A program made the position numbers and the translations under genes. A stretch of 5,985 nucleotides of DNA from a bacterium (lineage in GTDB: Bacteria > Patescibacteriota > Gracilibacteria > UM-FILTER-43-11). Every line of letters starts with the position of its first letter. Within the stretch, counting starts at the first letter, position 1. Shown one piece after another: positions 4,275-5,985 of this stretch. The notes under the pieces are model-generated. The model saw only the letters and a program-made list of their open reading frames with translations. It made no database searches and was not told the origin of the DNA. The stretch spans positions 1-5,985 of the forward strand of contig JAUHXI010000094.1 of NCBI GenBank assembly GCA_030426875.1. The letters run 5' to 3'.

Positions 4275-5144
4275 CTAATACACTTTTTCCACTCGTTCTC
4301 CCCAGCCTAATTTGTGACGTAGGTTCATAAAATAGCTTTCGGTGGGTAGTCTTAAGAAGCTGACTTGTGGGCCTTTTTTGATTTTTATGAGATCCCCCTC
4401 TTTCACTGGCACACTGGTTTGGCCATCCATGGTCATGTTCATGGCTTCATAATCACTGTCGATTTTAATTTCTATTTTTTTGTGATCGGGCAGCACAATG
4501 GGTTTTTGATTGAAGCTATGAGGGCAGATGGGCGTTAAAATCATGGCATCTAGGGATGGGTGCACGATGGGGCCTCCTGCGGAGAGGTTGTAGGCGGTGG
4601 AGCCTGTGGGTGTGCCTACCATCAGTCCGTCGGCTTTATAATTGGCTAATTTTCGCCCATCAACTTTTGTTTTTAAACTGATCAGTCGGCACAAGGTTCC
4701 CTGAGAAATCACCACTTCGTTGAGGGCTCTAAAGCTGCCGATCAATTCTTTGTCTCGATGCAAGGTGGCTTCTAGTTGCATGCGTTTGTCCACGGTGCAT
4801 TTGCCTGAAAATATTTTATTTAAGGTTTGATGAATATGAATGGGTGGAATTTCTGACAAAAATCCTAAGTGTCCCATGTTGATTCCGATGATTTTGGGTT
4901 CAAAGGATTTTAATTTTGAAACGATGCGTAAGATTGTCCCATCTCCTCCCATCACGATGATGAGGTCAACGTGGGTTTTGCCGGGCACGAATGAGCTGTA
5001 TTTTTTTTCTTCTAAAATTGTGGCCACGCGCGACTCTAAAAAAACAGTTTTATTCTTTTTTTCCAAATAGTCCACCAATCGTCTAAAAATAGGCTGATGT
5101 TTTTCCAAATTTCTTCGACAGACAATGGCGACACGTTCAAGCAT
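4275..5144 (-). CDS. nadK: NAD kinase (ATP- or polyphosphate-dependent NAD+ 2'-phosphotransferase)
   Basis: NAD kinase makes NADP+ from NAD+ and is the only known route to NADP in most bacteria; it is a cytosolic oligomer. The 289-residue protein has normal length and all family landmarks: MGGDGTILR (65-73, nucleotide-binding GGDGT with catalytic Asp68), INMGHLGFLSE (88-98), LNEVVIS (141-147, the NE pair), KADGLMVGTPTGSTAYNLSAGGP (170-192, the NAD-binding segment, read as KADGLMVGTPTG and STAYNLSAGGP), and VDGQT-like MDGQTS (239-244). The N-terminal VAIVCRRN strand (5-12) is a Rossmann-like beginning. Start ATG 5144 lacks a clear ribosome binding site; a CTTTA-GAA-TAAAG inverted repeat sits just upstream at 5154-5166. 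Its stop TAG faces yhhQ, and the Cys-rich gene lies upstream on the same strand with an 83-base gap, so co-transcription is possible but not shown. Confidence 0.95.
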   Translation of the reverse strand: MLERVAIVCRRNLEKHQPIFRRLVDYLEKKNKTVFLESRVATILEEKKYSSFVPGKTHVDLIIVMGGDGTILRIVSKLKSFEPKIIGINMGHLGFLSEIPPIHIHQTLNKIFSGKCTVDKRMQLEATLHRDKELIGSFRALNEVVISQGTLCRLISLKTKVDGRKLANYKADGLMVGTPTGSTAYNLSAGGPIVHPSLDAMILTPICPHSFNQKPIVLPDHKKIEIKIDSDYEAMNMTMDGQTSVPVKEGDLIKIKKGPQVSFLRLPTESYFMNLRHKLGWGERVEKVY

Positions 5145-5153
5145 TGGAAGTGG

Positions 5154-5166
5154 CTTTAGAATAAAG
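5154..5166. promoter_or_regulatory. Short inverted repeat upstream of nadK, overlapping a possible -10 box
   Basis: CTTTA (5154-5158) and TAAAG (5162-5166) flank GAA. On the minus strand the centre contains TATTCT (5158-5163), which could be a -10 element, but no fitting -35 is seen. Weak evidence for a nadK promoter in the 83-base gap. Confidence 0.2.
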
Positions 5167-5227
5167 AGCTGGTGGGTTTATTTTAGGTGAAAAGAGAGGG
5201 TTGGTCTAATGAATAAATTTTAAACTC

Positions 5228-5985
5228 TTATACCCCTACTTGAATGCAGGCTAAGGGGAGGGCATCTTGGTGGCAGACCCAGTAGACTCCCCAATTTGTC
5301 CATTCAGGATCAGTGAAGCCTTCTCCAAAACGCCCTGAATTGCCATAGGGAGGTGAGTTGAATGAGGACCATTCAAAGCAATGTCCTAATTCGGGCAAAA
5401 CCGTTTCGACCGCTTCACCATTTTTGTTGACATTAGACCAGTAAGCACCGTACATATAAGGCCAATCTTCAGGTGGCATTATGGCCTCCTGAAGGCATTC
5501 ATCATTTTCATCACAACTTGTTAAATCATTCCAACTTTCAGCAATAACTGAACCGTCGATGTTGATGTACCCTCCGTTAAATTGATATGTTAGACTTTTT
5601 TTTGGGGTGTATTTTTGACCCGCTAACCATGGCTGATACGTTCCGGACAAACCCAATTCATTGGCCATTTTATTGCAAATTACTTCGGCACCTTCGTAAC
5701 CTCCTAATTCACTGCCATAAAAAATTTCAGGAGTGATAAACATGTACATGCCGAATTCACAGTTATCTGAACAATTGTTTCCATTTTCATCACACTCTTC
5801 ACCAAGCTCTTCCTGAACAATTCCATCCCCACAATAAGCTACTTCACAAGCATTGCTACATTCATCATCATTGACGTCATTTCCATCATCACATGCTTCA
5901 CCTTCATCTAAAACGCCATCTCCACACTCTGGTTCTCCAGTGGTGGTAGTCGTGTCGCTCTCCGTTGAATCTGTTGTCCAAGTAC
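5228..5985 (-). CDS. Secreted/surface protein with Myxococcus-type Cys-rich repeats, partial (N-terminus outside window)
   Basis: The frame is open without a stop from the window edge to TAA at 5228-5230, giving 251 visible residues; the ATG at 5749 is internal and not the start. From the edge: a Thr/Ser/Asp-rich linker (TTDSTESDTTTTTGEPE), then two Cys-rich repeats of the DUF4215/myxo_disulf type. One begins CGDGVLDEGEACDDGN (about 5882-5926) and the second CGDGIVQEELGEECDENGNN (about 5774-5833). A C-terminal domain of about 175 residues follows, beginning MYMFITPEIFYGSELGGYEGAEVIC and read as MYMFITPEIF then GGYEGAEVICNK, with Cys also in TSCDENDEC, GHCFEW, WVCHQD and LACIQV. That domain resembles the FVTS..Y.G.LGGL.GAD..C modules often found after these repeats in myxobacteria (a C-type-lectin-like or DUF1554-like fold). 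It is probably exported and disulfide-bonded. The linker and repeats suggest a cell-surface stalk carrying an adhesive module; function is inferred. Confidence 0.8.
   Translation of the reverse strand, partial: TWTTDSTESDTTTTTGEPECGDGVLDEGEACDDGNDVNDDECSNACEVAYCGDGIVQEELGEECDENGNNCSDNCEFGMYMFITPEIFYGSELGGYEGAEVICNKMANELGLSGTYQPWLAGQKYTPKKSLTYQFNGGYINIDGSVIAESWNDLTSCDENDECLQEAIMPPEDWPYMYGAYWSNVNKNGEAVETVLPELGHCFEWSSFNSPPYGNSGRFGEGFTDPEWTNWGVYWVCHQDALPLACIQVGV

Noticed and set aside
4840..5070. 76-codon + strand ORF opposite nadK
   Set aside because: Antisense to the GGDGT region of NAD kinase; no independent support.
5228..5749. Treating the ATG at 5749 as the start of a complete 173-aa protein
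   Set aside because: The frame stays open to the window edge and encodes two conserved Cys-rich repeats upstream, so the gene is partial and this Met is internal.

Overview
The window looks like two unrelated pieces of DNA joined near position 720, followed by about 5.2 kb of one small-genome bacterium. From 1 to about 720 the DNA is GC-rich (about 62% over 541-720) and encodes the first two thirds of an agmatinase/arginase-family ureohydrolase of alphaproteobacterial appearance. Near 719-725 the reading frame passes, without a stop, into the last third of an asparaginyl-tRNA synthetase (AsnRS, class II motif 3 and the C-terminal PFPR motif), and GC drops to about 48%. The result is one 361-codon ORF in which neither enzyme is complete. 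An assembly or amplification chimera is the most economical explanation; a real gene fusion is possible but unlikely.

Region by region after the junction: the asnS 3' end (+) stops at 1126. A perfect 11-bp stem terminator with T/A flanks (1296-1333) separates it from a convergent set of minus-strand genes. These are an unrecognised 78-aa protein (1339-1575) and a type II toxin-antitoxin pair, with a RelE/YafQ-like toxin (1654-1944) downstream of a ribbon-helix-helix-like antitoxin (1955-2215). This block is AT-rich (sampled lines about 36% GC) compared with about 50% in the neighbouring femAB-like gene, which suggests an acquired island. It has a good promoter overlapped by an inverted repeat. 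A GC-rich hairpin of dispersed-repeat appearance (2423-2466) lies between the TA promoter region and a FemAB-family peptidoglycan bridge aminoacyltransferase (2479-3447, -). Divergent from that is a YhhQ-type queuosine precursor transporter (3517-4200, +). It converges on NAD kinase (4275-5144, -) across a short gap holding a heptanucleotide repeat. The window ends inside a minus-strand gene for a secreted or surface protein with a Thr/Asp-rich linker, two Myxococcus-type Cys-rich repeats and a Cys-containing C-terminal domain.

Organism: the FemAB form, the AsnRS C-terminus, the scarcity of clear Shine-Dalgarno sequences and the small, loosely organised gene neighbourhoods suggest a Patescibacteria/CPR-type bacterium, perhaps Peregrinibacteria-like, for 725-5985. 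TGA appears to be read as stop (the toxin ends in TGA), which argues weakly against the Gracilibacteria code. The Cys-rich repeats are best known from myxobacteria, so the lineage is an inference and not a firm call. I found no tRNA, rRNA, CRISPR array or transposase.

The genes do not form one pathway. They are housekeeping functions (translation, NADP synthesis, tRNA modification precursor import, cell wall cross-bridge) with a TA island and an extracellular protein. The features of most interest are the in-frame chimera, the two related heptanucleotide repeat tracts (one inside femAB), the TA operator region and the Cys-rich surface protein.
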